Notes: generated by a model from the letters alone, not told the origin. Counted from the first letter of the stretch, positions 17,023 to 27,922 are shown. The stretch is 64,000 nucleotides of DNA from an uncultured Brevibacillus sp. (GCF_947502445.1 NZ_CANMZW010000002.1:354559-418558); one strand, 5' to 3'. Numbers and translations are program-made.

Positions 17023-18492
17023 TTACGCTTGAGGTTGGTAACGAAGAATTGGTTTTCTGGCAGCTGTTGCCTCATCCAATCGTTTTACAACAGTCGTATG
17101 AGGTGCTTCCTGTACGATTTCCGGATTTTCCTCACACTCGCGAGCGATTTGCAGCATGACATCGATGAATTCATCCAGCGTTTCTTTCGTTTCTGTTTCC
17201 GTTGGTTCAATCATCAAGCACTCATCCACGATGAGCGGGAAGTAAATGGTTGGCGGATGGTAGCCGAAGTCGAGCAAACGCTTCGCAATATCCAATGTAC
17301 GAACACCCAATTTCTTCTGGTTCACGCCAGACAAGACGAACTCATGCTTGCACACACGGTCAAATGGCAGGTTGTACGCTGTAGCCAGACGACGCATCAT
17401 GTAGTTTGCACTGAGTACCGCATTTTGGGAAACCTGGAGCAAGCCTTCTGGCCCCATCGTACGGATGTAGCTGTATGCACGAACGAGGATACCGAAGTTT
17501 CCGTTATAGCCTTTTACACGACCAATGGAATTCGGGCGATTGCTATCCCAGTAGAAGGTTCCGTCTTCTTTTTTAGCCACAATCGGAGTTGGCAGGAATG
17601 GCTCCAGTACCTTTTTAACCCCTACTGGACCCGCACCAGGACCACCGCCGCCGTGAGGACCAGTGAATGTCTTGTGCAAGTTCAAGTGCACGACATCAAA
17701 GCCCATGTCTCCTGGACGAGCAATACCGAGAATCGCATTGGCATTTGCTCCATCATAATAGAGGAGACCGCCAGCTTCGTGGACGATGTTCGCCATTTCC
17801 ACGATGTCTTCCTCAAACAGACCCAGCGTATTCGGGTTCGTCAGCATTAATGCTGCCGTATCCGAGCCAACTGCATCACGCAGAGCCTGGATATCAACCA
17901 AACCGCGCTCATCAGAAGCGATCGTGACTGTATCCAAACCTGCAACCGCTGCAGAAGCAGGGTTCGTTCCGTGAGCAGAGTTAGGTACAATTACTTTTGT
18001 ACGGTGACCTTCTCCGCGGCTTTCATGGTAAGCGCGGATCATCATCAGACCAGTCCACTCACCAGCTGCGCCTGCTGCCGGCTGCAATGTAACTGCGTCC
18101 ATCCCGGTAATTTCAGCCAGCTCGTCTTGCAGATTGTACAACAGCTCCAGCGCGCCCTGAACCGTTTCTTCCGGTTGATAAGGATGTGTTTGGGCAAAGC
18201 CAGCATAACGAGCGATATCCTCGTTAATTTTTGGATTGTATTTCATCGTGCAAGAACCAAGCGGGTAAAAACCGTTGTCTACCCCATGGTTGCGACGAGA
18301 CAGTTCTGTATAGTGACGTACCAGCTGCAGCTCAGATACTTCCGGCAGCTCAGCCGGAGTTTCACGAATCAGATGCTTTGGCAGCAAAGAGGCAACCTCT
18401 ACCTCAGGTACATCAAGCGCAGGCAAATTGTAGCCCACACGGCCTGGTTTGCTCATTTCAAAGATCAGTGCTTTCTCCTGGTCATTACGCAC
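17023..18492 (-). CDS. gcvPB: Glycine dehydrogenase (decarboxylating) subunit 2
   Basis: 489 residues, usual for the split P-protein beta subunit. The PLP lysine is Lys274 in [10 protein letters not shown], followed by the glycine-rich stretch [11 protein letters not shown]. With GcvPA it decarboxylates glycine and passes the aminomethyl group to lipoyl-GcvH. It starts at GTG 18492, overlapping the gcvPA stop by 8 bp, with GGAGG 9 nt ahead inside gcvPA, so translation is coupled. Last gene of the riboswitch-controlled operon. Confidence 0.95.
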   Translation of the reverse strand: MRNDQEKALIFEMSKPGRVGYNLPALDVPEVEVASLLPKHLIRETPAELPEVSELQLVRHYTELSRRNHGVDNGFYPLGSCTMKYNPKINEDIARYAGFAQTHPYQPEETVQGALELLYNLQDELAEITGMDAVTLQPAAGAAGEWTGLMMIRAYHESRGEGHRTKVIVPNSAHGTNPASAAVAGLDTVTIASDERGLVDIQALRDAVGSDTAALMLTNPNTLGLFEEDIVEMANIVHEAGGLLYYDGANANAILGIARPGDMGFDVVHLNLHKTFTGPHGGGGPGAGPVGVKKVLEPFLPTPIVAKKEDGTFYWDSNRPNSIGRVKGYNGNFGILVRAYSYIRTMGPEGLLQVSQNAVLSANYMMRRLATAYNLPFDRVCKHEFVLSGVNQKKLGVRTLDIAKRLLDFGYHPPTIYFPLIVDECLMIEPTETETKETLDEFIDVMLQIARECEENPEIVQEAPHTTVVKRLDEATAARKPILRYQPQA

Positions 18493-19837
18493 GTGTGATC
18501 GCCTCCAATTCAGCCGCCAGTATGTCGATCTCTTCTTTGGTTCTCAGCTCGGTTACTGCGACCAAGGTATGCTGTGCCAGCTCTGGATAATCCAGTCCGA
18601 GATCGTAGCCACCGATGATGCCTGCGGCAAGCAGTTTTTTGTTCACATCTGCAACTGGTTTGTTCAGCTTAATGATGAATTCGTTGAAGAACGGGGAAGC
18701 ATTCACTACCTCCAGCCCTTTTTCTTCCAGGGCTTTTTTTGCGTAATGCGCTTTTTGCAGGTTCATCATCGCCATTTCCTGAACACCATTTTTGCCGAGG
18801 GCTGTCAATGTAATCGCAGCCGCCAGTGCAAGCAATGCTTGGTTTGAGCAAATATTCGATGTCGCTTTTTCACGACGGATGTGCTGTTCGCGTGCTTGCA
18901 ATGTCAACACAAACCCACGCTTGCCATTCTCATCCTTGGTTTGACCAACGATACGACCTGGCATTTTCCGCATGAGCTTGGTTGTTGTTGCAAAGTATCC
19001 GCAGTGTGGTCCACCAAAGGAAGCCGGAATACCAAATGGTTGCATATCCCCTACCACGATGTCTGCTCCGAGCTTGCCTGGTGCTTCCAATACGCCCAGT
19101 GCGAGTGGATTCGACGAAGTAATCAAGAGAGCGCCTTTTCCATGTGCGATAGGCTCAATCGTAGCCAGATCTTCTACGTTACCGAAGAAGTTTGGATACT
19201 GAACAATAACGGCTGCCGTATTATCATCGATGAGTGCTTCTAATGCAGCAGGATCGGTGACACCGTCACTGTTCGTCCCTACTTCTATCAGCTCAACGTT
19301 TTGACCATATGCGTAGGTTTTCAGCACATCGCGTGCTTCAGGATGTACTGCGCGAGACACAATTACACGTTTTTTGCCTGTATGACCGGCAGCCATCATT
19401 GCTGCCTCTGCCAAAGAAGTCGCTCCGTCGTACATCGAGGAGTTAGCTACTTCCATGCCAGTCAGCTCGCATACCATTGTCTGGAATTCGAAAATCGCTT
19501 GCAGCTCGCCTTGGCTAATTTCAGGCTGGTACGGTGTGTAAGCAGTGAAGAACTCACCGCGCAAGAGCATATGATTCACCGTGCTCGGTGTATAGTGCTG
19601 ATAAACCCCTGCACCGAGGAAGTTTACATGTGTGCTGAAATTTACGTTTTGATTGGCCAGACGTGTGAAGTACTTCACCAGGTCAGGCTCAGACAACGCC
19701 TCTGGAATATTGAGAGCACCTTTGAAGCGTACTTCCTCAGGGATGTCAGCGAACAGCTCATCAATGCTGGAAATTCCTAGGGTTTCCAGCATTTCGCGCT
19801 TGTCCTGATCGGTTTGTGGCAGGTAGCGGTATTTCAC
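18485..19837 (-). CDS. gcvPA: Glycine dehydrogenase (decarboxylating) subunit 1
   Basis: 450 residues. [20 protein letters not shown] is the standard start; [15 protein letters not shown] and [10 protein letters not shown] are signature stretches of the alpha subunit. It forms the P-protein with GcvPB. GTG 19837 is the start, with GAGGAGG 9 nt ahead. Second gene of the operon, 41 bp after gcvT. Confidence 0.95.
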   Translation of the reverse strand: MKYRYLPQTDQDKREMLETLGISSIDELFADIPEEVRFKGALNIPEALSEPDLVKYFTRLANQNVNFSTHVNFLGAGVYQHYTPSTVNHMLLRGEFFTAYTPYQPEISQGELQAIFEFQTMVCELTGMEVANSSMYDGATSLAEAAMMAAGHTGKKRVIVSRAVHPEARDVLKTYAYGQNVELIEVGTNSDGVTDPAALEALIDDNTAAVIVQYPNFFGNVEDLATIEPIAHGKGALLITSSNPLALGVLEAPGKLGADIVVGDMQPFGIPASFGGPHCGYFATTTKLMRKMPGRIVGQTKDENGKRGFVLTLQAREQHIRREKATSNICSNQALLALAAAITLTALGKNGVQEMAMMNLQKAHYAKKALEEKGLEVVNASPFFNEFIIKLNKPVADVNKKLLAAGIIGGYDLGLDYPELAQHTLVAVTELRTKEEIDILAAELEAITRA

Positions 19838-19878
19838 GAACGTTGTCCTCCTCTAATAGGATGTTTGGTGGGTACAGC

Positions 19879-20982
19879 TTAGTTTTTCGGACGTTTGTAG
19901 AACGGAGCAGTAACAACCTTTGCCTTTAAACGTTTACCTCGAATTTCTACCTCGAGTTGCGTACCAATAGCTGCGTGCTCGGTTTTCACGAGTGCGAGAC
20001 CGACGTTCTTTTTCAAGGTTGGCGACTGTGTACCTGTAGTCACTTCACCGATAAGCTCTTCTCCAGCGTATACAGGATAGTGCGTGCGCGGAATACCGCG
20101 ATCGATCATTTCAATACCGACCAGCTTGCGAGGCGCACCGTTTTCCTTTTGTGCCTTCAACGCTTCTTGGCCGATAAATGCGACTTCTTTATCTACCTTC
20201 ACCGCAAAGCCTATACCCGCTTCGATCGGAGTAATGTCCTTGCTCAGCTCTTGTCCGTAGAGTGGCAGCTTTGCTTCAAAACGCAGCGTGTCACGCGCAC
20301 CGAGTCCGCATGGCAGAAGACCGTCCTCCTGTCCTGCGAGAAGCAGGGAATCCCACAATTTGACCGCCTTATCAGCGTCTAAATAAATTTCAAATCCGTC
20401 TTCACCCGTATATCCTGTGCGAGATACAAGTGCCGCAATACCGTCGATGACGACATCACGCTCGAAGCGGAAAAACCCGATTTGGGACAAATCTGTGGTT
20501 GTCAGTTTTTGCAGAATCGATTCAGCCAGAGGGCCTTGAATCGCAATTTGAGCCGTTTGTGGAGAAATATTTTCAATGGTCACACCTGGAATCAGATGCT
20601 CGTTGAGCCAGGCATAGTCTTTGTCAATATTTCCAGCATTAATAACAAGCAGGTAATGGTCATCTGCGTATTTGTATACGAGCAGATCATCAATGGTCCC
20701 GCCATCTGGATAACACAGAACACTGTATTGTGCCTGCCCTACTGCGAGTTTGGACACGTCATTTGTCGTTACGTGCTGGAGGTAAGCGAGAGCATTCTCC
20801 CCTTTTACATCCACCTCCCCCATGTGGGAAACATCAAACAGACCAGCTTTTGTCCGTACTGCCTCGTGCTCCTGGCCAATACTTGAGAACTGCACTGGCA
20901 ATTCCCATCCGCCGAAGTCGATTGTCTTTCCGCCATACTTTGCATATGAATCGAACAAAGGCGTTCGCTTCAGATTGGACAT
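19879..20982 (-). CDS. gcvT: Glycine cleavage system T protein (aminomethyltransferase)
   Basis: 367 residues. [43 protein letters not shown] and the C-terminal barrel ([10 protein letters not shown]) are typical. It moves the methylene group from aminomethyl-GcvH to tetrahydrofolate, releasing ammonia. ATG 20982 is preferred over GTG 20991 because AGGAGG lies 8 nt ahead. First gene after the tandem glycine riboswitch. Confidence 0.95.
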   Translation of the reverse strand: MSNLKRTPLFDSYAKYGGKTIDFGGWELPVQFSSIGQEHEAVRTKAGLFDVSHMGEVDVKGENALAYLQHVTTNDVSKLAVGQAQYSVLCYPDGGTIDDLLVYKYADDHYLLVINAGNIDKDYAWLNEHLIPGVTIENISPQTAQIAIQGPLAESILQKLTTTDLSQIGFFRFERDVVIDGIAALVSRTGYTGEDGFEIYLDADKAVKLWDSLLLAGQEDGLLPCGLGARDTLRFEAKLPLYGQELSKDITPIEAGIGFAVKVDKEVAFIGQEALKAQKENGAPRKLVGIEMIDRGIPRTHYPVYAGEELIGEVTTGTQSPTLKKNVGLALVKTEHAAIGTQLEVEIRGKRLKAKVVTAPFYKRPKN

Positions 20983-21116
20983 GTGTGGCACCTCCTGTTA
21001 ACCATGCGTTATGGCATTTTTCCCCCTGAACTAGAAAACCTGGCTACGCCATGCCTTGTGTCGCAGCCGCGGCTGCGCATATACCGGATAGAAATTTGAG
21101 AAATTCCTACCAGTAC

Positions 21117-21179
21117 AAAAAAGACAGAGTCGAAAAAATGGTACACCAAAATAAGGGTGCCCATTTTTCCTCCTCTGTC
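21117..21179 (-). terminator. Expression platform of the glycine riboswitch
   Basis: GACAGAG (21179-21173), the 3-prime strand closing the second aptamer, can instead pair with CTCTGTC (21129-21123), which runs into six T. An inner stem (AAAAATGG with CCATTTTT, plus CACC with GGTG) stacks inside. Ligand binding that holds the aptamer closed would free the downstream strand and allow read-through into gcvT: an ON switch. Confidence 0.75.
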
Positions 21180-21368
21180 CTTGGTACCTGAGAGTTACCT
21201 TGCGAATTAAGTGAGTCGGGGTTCTCCTCACTTGCAAGTTTCCCCTTTGGTGGCTCCTTGCGAGCTCTCTCCAGAGTTGCGTCCAGTAGAGGTACTTTTG
21301 CCTGAGAGATTCACCGTTTCCGGCTTGCTCCTTCGGCGCTGCAGTGGTGCTCGCAGTCTCTCCCTGCT
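21173..21368 (-). ncRNA. Tandem glycine riboswitch
   Basis: Both aptamers show the conserved blocks in order on the minus strand. Aptamer 1: GGGAGAGACTG, CGCCGAAGGAGCAA, AATCTCTCAGGCAAAAG. Aptamer 2: ACTCTGGAGAG, CACCAAAGGGG, GTAACTCTCAGGTACCAAGG ending GACAGAGG. It lies between the gcvT start and the divergent yqhH gene, the classical location. Confidence 0.95.
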
Positions 21369-21597
21369 ACTATCATTCGCGGTGGTTAGATGGTCATACA
21401 TAAGTTATTGATAACTTTTCCATACTAGGAAAGGAACTTTCTCCTTTATCCTACCACGAGACTACGCAGTTGAAAATATACAAATTAACAGTCACATTAA
21501 GAAATACTTAACAAAATGCTATTTCACATAAAAAACGTTAAGTTTTTTAGAGGATGACTTGTAACTTATGGCAGAGCTACGCAAAGGAGTAACCAAT

Positions 21598-23298
21598 ATG
21601 CCGAATGTTCCTGTTTCATTTGATACAAGCTGGATGGATCCGCTTTCAGAACGTCTGCAGCAGGATGGACCCTGGGACAAATGGGAGCTTTGGAAGCTCG
21701 CGTTGGAAGCGGAGGAGGCCATGGCTGTCCATGAGTTTGACCAATTGCAATGCCTGAAGTATTTACCCCTCTTATCTCCCTTTCCCCATCAGCTTCAAAC
21801 GGCTGAACGTGTGCTTTTAGATATGCGCGGGCGAGCCATTCTCGCTGATGAGGTAGGTCTCGGAAAAACGATCGAGGCCGGCTTGATCATGAAGGAGTAT
21901 ATGGTTCGCGGACTGGCCAAAAAAATTCTCATTCTCGTCCCAGCATCTCTCGTCATTCAATGGACGAAAGAGCTGCAACAAAAATTCGGAATACCTGCTG
22001 TTGCCCAGAAAAAAGAGTACATGTGGCGGCAGCATGAGGTCGTCGTCGCCTCAATCGATACCGCCAAACGTGACCCTCATCGCCGTCACGTCCTCGATAT
22101 CGATTACGATATGCTCATCATCGATGAAGCTCACAAGCTCAAAAATAAGCGAACCCGAAACTATCAATTCGTAAAAGAAATTCGCAAAAAATATTGTCTG
22201 CTCCTAACTGCCACTCCGATTCAAAACGAGATGGATGAGCTGTACAATTTGATCAATTTGCTAAAGCCCGGCCATCTCGGCCACACGACCTCTTTTTCCT
22301 CCAATTATGTAGAGGGCAAGCGTCAGTCCAAAAACAGTGACAAGCTGCGTGAGGAAATTGAGAAGGTGATGATCCGAAATAAGCGCAGCGACGGCGGTAT
22401 TCAGTTTACCAGTCGCCGCGTACAGTCGATTCCGATTGAGCTCTCGGCAGAGGAAATGGCTCTTTATGACGGTGTTACCCGCTTTGTTCGCGAGCAGTAC
22501 CAGTCTGGTATCGGCGGCTTTAATTCGCTTGCACTCATCACCTTGCAGCGTGAGGTCTGTTCCAGCAAGGAAGCCTCGTTCATGACACTGTACAACATGC
22601 ATCAAAGAATGGCGGAGGATTCCCCGCTACGCGAGCAAATCATCCATCTGGTCGAGATGATTAAAAAAATCGAGACGCATTCCAAAGCAGCTAAAACTGT
22701 TGAGCTCATTCAACAAATAAATGACAAGGTCATCATTTTCACAGAATATCGCGCCACCCAAAATTACTTGCAAAAATACTTGCATGATCACGGTATCACC
22801 TCCGTACCGTTTCGTGGTGGATTTAAGCGCAGTAAAAAAGACTGGATGACGGATTTGTTCCAAAATCGCGCGCAAGTATTAATCGCGACAGAAGCTGGCG
22901 GTGAAGGTATCAATCTCCAGTTCTGCAATCAGGTGATCAACTACGATCTTCCGTGGAATCCGATGCGTGTCGAGCAGCGAATCGGTCGTGTACATCGTTT
23001 GGGTCAAAAACGGGATGTGCATATTTACAACATGTCGACAGTCGGCACGATTGAAGAAAACATCCTGAGCTTGCTCTATGAAAAAATTGATTTATTTGAA
23101 ATGGTCATTGGTGAGCTGGACGATATTGTGGAGCGGCTTAACCTGAGCCAGTCACTGGAGGAAAATCTGATTCAAATCATCATGGATTCACGCTCCAATA
23201 AAGAAATGGCCCTGAAGCTGGACAACATGGGCCATGCTATACGTGCGGTGCGGCAAACACGAACAGAGACTCCATTAACAGAAGCTGCCGATCAGTAA
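21598..23298 (+). CDS. yqhH: SNF2-family DEAD/DEAH-box helicase YqhH
   Basis: 566 residues. Walker A ADEVGLGKTIEAGLI (about residue 85), Walker B IIDEAHKLKN, motif III LLLTATPIQN, and the C-terminal half with EAGGEGINLQFC and the arginine-finger motif QRIGRVHRLGQ mark a Snf2/RapA-like ATPase. The function of YqhH is not established; DNA or RNA polymerase remodelling is likely from the family. ATG 21598 has AAAGGAG 8 nt ahead; the frame start at 21568 has none. Divergent from gcvT and followed by yqhG as in B. subtilis. Confidence 0.88.
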   Translation: MPNVPVSFDTSWMDPLSERLQQDGPWDKWELWKLALEAEEAMAVHEFDQLQCLKYLPLLSPFPHQLQTAERVLLDMRGRAILADEVGLGKTIEAGLIMKEYMVRGLAKKILILVPASLVIQWTKELQQKFGIPAVAQKKEYMWRQHEVVVASIDTAKRDPHRRHVLDIDYDMLIIDEAHKLKNKRTRNYQFVKEIRKKYCLLLTATPIQNEMDELYNLINLLKPGHLGHTTSFSSNYVEGKRQSKNSDKLREEIEKVMIRNKRSDGGIQFTSRRVQSIPIELSAEEMALYDGVTRFVREQYQSGIGGFNSLALITLQREVCSSKEASFMTLYNMHQRMAEDSPLREQIIHLVEMIKKIETHSKAAKTVELIQQINDKVIIFTEYRATQNYLQKYLHDHGITSVPFRGGFKRSKKDWMTDLFQNRAQVLIATEAGGEGINLQFCNQVINYDLPWNPMRVEQRIGRVHRLGQKRDVHIYNMSTVGTIEENILSLLYEKIDLFEMVIGELDDIVERLNLSQSLEENLIQIIMDSRSNKEMALKLDNMGHAIRAVRQTRTETPLTEAADQ

Positions 23299-23342
23299 AC
23301 GAACATAAGCACGCACTCTACTACAAGAAAAGAGGCTCACTC

Positions 23343-24470
23343 ATGCAACAGCAACAGGTGCGGCAATTCATCGAACGCTATCTTGCCACTTTTTCGGCTC
23401 ATATTGTAGAAACACATCCTGATTATTTGACTGTGAAGCTGCCGGTAGAAGTAGACAAAGACATCGGCAATCGCCCATTTTACTGGAGCTGGGTGGAAAA
23501 AATGAATCTCGCCTATCAGCCTCTGGTGCTGACATTTGCCTTCAACCCAGATCGCATGCCGGATGGAGTACGGGCCGAGCATATGCATCTGGGGGCGGCG
23601 CGGATGCAGCAAATTTTCGATTCTACGAAAAAGCACGGGCGATTTCTCTGTATGTACGAGCAAAGCCCGCTGGCGCTGGGATCTGGTGGAAAGCGCCGTT
23701 CTGCCCCACTCGTTCCATGGCTTGGACTGAATCTCAAACTATCACTTTTGTGTGACAAGAAGCGCGATATTTTATTGTATCTGGGGATTAACCTGCATAA
23801 CCCGCGGATCGTACACGATTTTACCTCCTTCCTGTTTCAGTTGCCTCTCACGCCCGCCATCCCGGATTACTTTTACACATTGGACCGGAGGATAAGTATT
23901 GAGCAAGCGCTGGAGATGGCGAAACAGGAAGTCAGTAATGTCCTGGAAAAAGAAGATCAAAAGTGGGCTGAGGAAGCACGGGAGCGCTTGACAGAAGAAC
24001 TAGCTATTCTTTCAGTGTATTACGAGGAACTGGCGCGGCGCGAACCTCCTGCTGAGGACGATGGATCAAAAGAAAGTACAGAAGAAGAGGAAGAAGCCCC
24101 GACACAAGAAGTGAATGCCGAAAATAATGTCCCGTCTGTTCCTGCGATCTCACCTGCCTGCACCTTTGTCGAACAGCCGCGGACGCTTGACGAATATCGG
24201 TCATCCGGCGGGCGAATCCTCGACTTTTTACGTGCAAATGGCATTCAGACGACAGCACGCGAAGAGATCGATCAGGGGGAATGGCAAAAAAGCACGCCAG
24301 AAGAGGAACGAAAGCGTCGCATGGACGAGCTCAAATGGCAGTACGAGCCACGCATTGAGGTGCAGCTCATTAATGGCGGCCTGTTCTATTTATACTCCTC
24401 CCCTGCACCATTCCCTATGACGCCTACTCCAAGCAAAGCTAATACCCCCGTTTCACGGCGAATCATGTAA
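23343..24470 (+). CDS. yqhG: YqhG family protein
   Basis: 375 residues. The N-terminal ~270 residues (LTVKLPVEVDKDIGNRPFYW, ALGSGGKRR) match the Bacillales-specific YqhG family, always next to yqhH. Residues about 215-270 are a low-complexity Glu/Thr/Pro insert that appears to be a lineage-specific extension. A weak AGAGG site precedes the ATG by 9 nt. Forty-four bp after yqhH, so co-transcribed. Function unknown; a partner of the YqhH ATPase is the natural guess. Confidence 0.82.
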   Translation: MQQQQVRQFIERYLATFSAHIVETHPDYLTVKLPVEVDKDIGNRPFYWSWVEKMNLAYQPLVLTFAFNPDRMPDGVRAEHMHLGAARMQQIFDSTKKHGRFLCMYEQSPLALGSGGKRRSAPLVPWLGLNLKLSLLCDKKRDILLYLGINLHNPRIVHDFTSFLFQLPLTPAIPDYFYTLDRRISIEQALEMAKQEVSNVLEKEDQKWAEEARERLTEELAILSVYYEELARREPPAEDDGSKESTEEEEEAPTQEVNAENNVPSVPAISPACTFVEQPRTLDEYRSSGGRILDFLRANGIQTTAREEIDQGEWQKSTPEEERKRRMDELKWQYEPRIEVQLINGGLFYLYSSPAPFPMTPTPSKANTPVSRRIM

Positions 24471-24580
24471 AAGAACAACGAGAAATTATGAAGCGGAAAA
24501 GACAAGTTGCAACAAATCTTTTTGGTATACCTGGTTACAATAGGAATAGGATAGCCTTTGTTAAAGGTGGTGCATGCTTT

Positions 24581-25444
24581 GTGACCAGACGATTTTTCCC
24601 GCTCATCTCTACTCTGCTTTCGATGCTGCTGCTTCTCGCCATGCCTGTAAATGCTGAGGAGGACAACAGCTGGGACAAGCAGTTCCAAACACAAATCACG
24701 GAGTGGAAGGATGCAATCGCGAATCGGGATCCGGGCTTTAAAGAATGGCAGCATTCACAAACCGAGATCCAGACGCTGGGTGCCAATCAACGTCAATGGC
24801 TTGTAAGCATCAAAAAATCAGGCAAGCAAGTCGGGTATTTGGTTGTCGGAGAAACGCCTGACTCTTATTCTGATCCAAAAAGTAAATTTGTTTTGCTGGA
24901 ATATGGGCTAGGAGAATACATTTTGTTTGACGATGCTTTTGCGCCAAGAGAAATTGCAGCGGAGCCTGTCTATGATGGTTTCGCTTCCCATTGGCTTCTT
25001 ACCCAAAGCCCTGCTTCGCACATGGTGAACGCCAAAACAGGCGAGCCTTACCCGACTGCATTCGTCGCAAATGAACCAGTAATGCGCACTCTGCCTTCCA
25101 ATGAATTGGTTCATAGCGGCCAGCGCTTGACACAGACGCGCCTCCTGAAGCAGCAGGAAGCCGATCCTTTTGATCAGATTGGCTGGGTCCATCAGCTGCA
25201 GTCCACCTCTGAAATCACGTGGAAACAGCTCTGGAAGCAGCAGGAAGGCTCATCTATTACCCTTACTGTTCCTTTGCACCATTCAAAGGTGCTTGCTCCC
25301 TTTGTCGTCAGCTCGCTTCATTTATGGGATGATCAGAATGCGTATGTCGGCGTCTGGGATGAAGGCTTGCGCTTTGTTCCCTACACCTATGCCAAAAAAG
25401 TGGGGCATTTTTATCTAAATCAAACAAGCTCTCCTGCCGAATAA
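24581..25444 (+). CDS. Secreted hypothetical protein
   Basis: 288 residues from GTG 24581, chosen because it begins a clean signal peptide (RRFFPLISTLLSMLLLLAMPVNAEE) and has AAAGGTGG about 10 nt ahead; the frame is open back to 24488. The mature part is beta-rich with no motif I recognise and no transmembrane segment. It follows yqhG by 110 bp on the same strand. A run of inverted CGGAGAGCTTG near 25449-25461 mirrors AGCTCTCC at the stop and may end transcription. Confidence 0.7.
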   Translation: MTRRFFPLISTLLSMLLLLAMPVNAEEDNSWDKQFQTQITEWKDAIANRDPGFKEWQHSQTEIQTLGANQRQWLVSIKKSGKQVGYLVVGETPDSYSDPKSKFVLLEYGLGEYILFDDAFAPREIAAEPVYDGFASHWLLTQSPASHMVNAKTGEPYPTAFVANEPVMRTLPSNELVHSGQRLTQTRLLKQQEADPFDQIGWVHQLQSTSEITWKQLWKQQEGSSITLTVPLHHSKVLAPFVVSSLHLWDDQNAYVGVWDEGLRFVPYTYAKKVGHFYLNQTSSPAE

Positions 25445-25481
25445 CCGGTCGGAGAGCTTGTTAGTTTGTAGCTACCGCTGT

Positions 25482-25736
25482 TCACCGATGGTCCATCGGA
25501 GACAGTCTTACGTTTACCGCATGGAAAACTTCATTTGCTGTCATGCCTTCTGCATTGATCACAGGCGCACTCGTTATCGTTTTGTTTTGATCACCAAGTA
25601 CGTTTATGTCCTGGCCTGTGATGACGATCGCATCGACCACCTGCTGCCAGTTCCCTAAATCAACGACTTCGTAACCATTGTCACGCAGCATTTTGCTGAT
25701 CTCAGAAAGGGTATGTTCAACTGCTACTCTCGCCAT
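25482..25736 (-). CDS. ykuS: YkuS family protein (UPF0180)
   Basis: 84 residues starting MARVAVEHTLSEISKML, with YEVVDLG and VITGQDINVLGDQ, the signature of the small UPF0180/YkuS family found in spore-forming bacilli. GGAGG lies 6 nt ahead of ATG 25736; the frame ATG at 25742 abuts it. No function is established. Confidence 0.85.
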   Translation of the reverse strand: MARVAVEHTLSEISKMLRDNGYEVVDLGNWQQVVDAIVITGQDINVLGDQNKTITSAPVINAEGMTANEVFHAVNVRLSPMDHR

Positions 25737-25767
25737 CTTCATCCTCCGTCCACATTCATCATAGGTT

Positions 25768-25929
25768 TACTTACGCCACAATAGACGAATTGACATCGGA
25801 ATTGCCCCGAACCAACGAGACGACCAAGATTCCTTTGGTGTCTTGCGTTGACGACGTTCATCTTTTGGGGTTTCCATATACGTGACAAACAAGCGGGTCA
25901 GGTATTTCAAATACTCCTGAAAAGACATC
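25768..25929 (-). CDS. yqzE: YqzE family protein
   Basis: 53 residues, MSFQEYLKYLTRLFVTYMET followed by PKDERRQRK and SSRWFGAIPMSIRL, the pattern of the small YqzE family (in B. subtilis beside the comG operon). AAGGAGG lies 9 nt ahead of the ATG. Here there is no comG gene nearby. It is too short to be picked up by a 60-residue cutoff. Function unknown. Confidence 0.8.
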
Positions 25930-26071
25930 GTACGTGACCTCCTTCATGCCCTGCGGATTCACGCCGTTTTGCCTGCGGCGGAGCGCTTCACTCCTAGTCT
26001 GTCCCGTCCCCTCAGATTTCAACCGTATGGCTATTAATTTCAGCTTCAGTCGCTTCGCATTCTACTCCCCA

Positions 26072-27922
26072 TCAATTTCCAGCTGATCTTGTATAAATTT
26101 TCACCATTTTCTCTTCTGGCTCATAGATCGTTTCAAATCCGAGTGCCTGGTCGAAAAAGGACAGCGGAACCATCGTGCGTTCTTTGATTTCCAGGAGCGG
26201 TTGACCCAGATCCAAACGCTTTTCCCCAACCATAGCCATCTGTTCACGCTCTTTTATAAATACTTCCCGACCATTCCCTTTTACCCGAATCATTTGTTTC
26301 TCTTTATCCCAGCTAATCCCAAGTCCCATGCGTTCGCCTACTTCTCGAAGCGGGATGTAGACGGTATTTTTGGTGACTCTTGCCGGGATTGTCGGATAAA
26401 AGCTCATGCCGTTTATAACTGTGGTGATATACGGTTCAAAATAAACGGGGGCAAAACCTCGGGTATGCGGGCTTTTCGTGTTGGTGACGAAATATTTGGC
26501 TTCACCCTGGAGCGCTTGCCCCAATGCTTGGTCAAGATGCTCGGCCCCAATGACACTGCCATGGTAGTTTTGTTGTACACGTTTCAAAAAGCGCTTGTAG
26601 CTGTCATCCCCAATTTGACGGCGCAGATTGTCAAACAAAAGCGCTCCCTTCGAGTACCACGTCCAGTGGAATTCTTCCTCTGTCGCAAACGTTTGCAATG
26701 GCTTGTCCAGCTTGCCCGCGGGATACTTCTCACGCAAGCGCTGATTGTCGCGTGTATACTCGCTTAGCAGTGTAGATGCTGACTGATCGCCATAACGATT
26801 TTGCAAATAATGAACTACACTTAATTCCACCAAGCCCTCATCCAGCCAGCCATGTGATGCTTCCAGCGTTGCCACGCTGTTATACCACCATAAGTGGGCG
26901 ATTTCGTGCGGCAGCCAGTGGTCGATCAGATTTCGCTGGTACATGTCCCGTTTAAATACTGCGAGGTTGGCATACTCCATCGCATAAGTCGTACCTGTGC
27001 TTGTTTCCGCAATAGACACATGTTGATAAGGCAAAGCCCCGTACCAGTCCGTGTACGTAGGGAAAACAGATTCTGCAATTGCCTTGATTCGCTCTATATT
27101 TCCTTTATCTGCCGAGGCAATATCAACCGTCAGATTAGGTGGAAATGTAATCGTTTCAATGTGATACAGCGGACTTCCTACCAAAGCAAAATTGAGCAGC
27201 TTTTTCCCTTGGTAATGAATCTCCTGTTTACTACCTTCCAACTCGCGAATCTGCCCTCTCCCCGCGGAGCTAACCCACTGATAGCCTCGTGGAGAAACAA
27301 AGGATACATCATAATCACCATAGTGATAAATAAATGGATCGCCAAAATCGATACGCTGTGGTGGATCATACCAGTTTCCTTGTTGATTTTGTGCTGCCAG
27401 CATCGGATACCAGGTCGTTAAGGTCCAGATATCATCCTTGACCCCGAAGCGCGTACCTCTGCGCGGAACCGGATGTTCAAATTCGATCGTGATTTCACCG
27501 CGCATTTCATTGCCAAATGGATTGTCCAGCTTGATAACGGAGATCTCCCTGTTGAAGGGCAGTGCCTTCTCTTTGTAGCGGATAGATTTAACTGACATTT
27601 TGTTCCACATGTAGTCGTACACGTACAACCTGAGATCTTTTGTTTTCGGATTGTCAAACTCCATAGTCATCCTGCCTGATATTTTTGCTTCGGATGTATG
27701 TAATTCGGCCTGTATCTTGTAGGCTGGATGCAAATCCTTTACATAAGACGGCAAGGGTGGATCGTAGGAGAACGGGTCTACACCCGTCTGCTCGGATACG
27801 GCAGTCTGACTTGCCGCAAGAAACTGTGATATGACAGGCCAATAAGCGATGACGCCAGCTGAACCAAAGAGGACCAGGATCGTTAGACAAACTAATAGGC
27901 TCGTTTTTTGCAATTTTCTCAT
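26072..27922 (-). CDS. M1-type zinc metallopeptidase with C-terminal copper-amine-oxidase-like domain
   Basis: 616 residues from ATG 27922. An N-terminal signal or anchor helix, an M1 N-terminal beta domain, then the gluzincin site HEIAHLWW with the third ligand Glu 18 residues later (His339, Glu340, His343, Glu362 in this numbering). The exopeptidase GAMEN motif is replaced by YAMEYAN. Residues about 505-616 form a stalk domain of the copper-amine-oxidase N-terminal type (YIPLREVGERMG, MVPLSFF), common in extracellular proteins of Paenibacillaceae relatives and likely cell-wall or protein binding. A surface peptidase is expected. Confidence 0.85.
   Translation of the reverse strand: MRKLQKTSLLVCLTILVLFGSAGVIAYWPVISQFLAASQTAVSEQTGVDPFSYDPPLPSYVKDLHPAYKIQAELHTSEAKISGRMTMEFDNPKTKDLRLYVYDYMWNKMSVKSIRYKEKALPFNREISVIKLDNPFGNEMRGEITIEFEHPVPRRGTRFGVKDDIWTLTTWYPMLAAQNQQGNWYDPPQRIDFGDPFIYHYGDYDVSFVSPRGYQWVSSAGRGQIRELEGSKQEIHYQGKKLLNFALVGSPLYHIETITFPPNLTVDIASADKGNIERIKAIAESVFPTYTDWYGALPYQHVSIAETSTGTTYAMEYANLAVFKRDMYQRNLIDHWLPHEIAHLWWYNSVATLEASHGWLDEGLVELSVVHYLQNRYGDQSASTLLSEYTRDNQRLREKYPAGKLDKPLQTFATEEEFHWTWYSKGALLFDNLRRQIGDDSYKRFLKRVQQNYHGSVIGAEHLDQALGQALQGEAKYFVTNTKSPHTRGFAPVYFEPYITTVINGMSFYPTIPARVTKNTVYIPLREVGERMGLGISWDKEKQMIRVKGNGREVFIKEREQMAMVGEKRLDLGQPLLEIKERTMVPLSFFDQALGFETIYEPEEKMVKIYTRSAGN

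Noticed and set aside
21402..21417. AAGTTAT-TG-ATAACTT palindrome between the glycine riboswitch and yqhH
   Set aside because: Short, AT-rich, and could arise by chance; no regulator in the window points to it.
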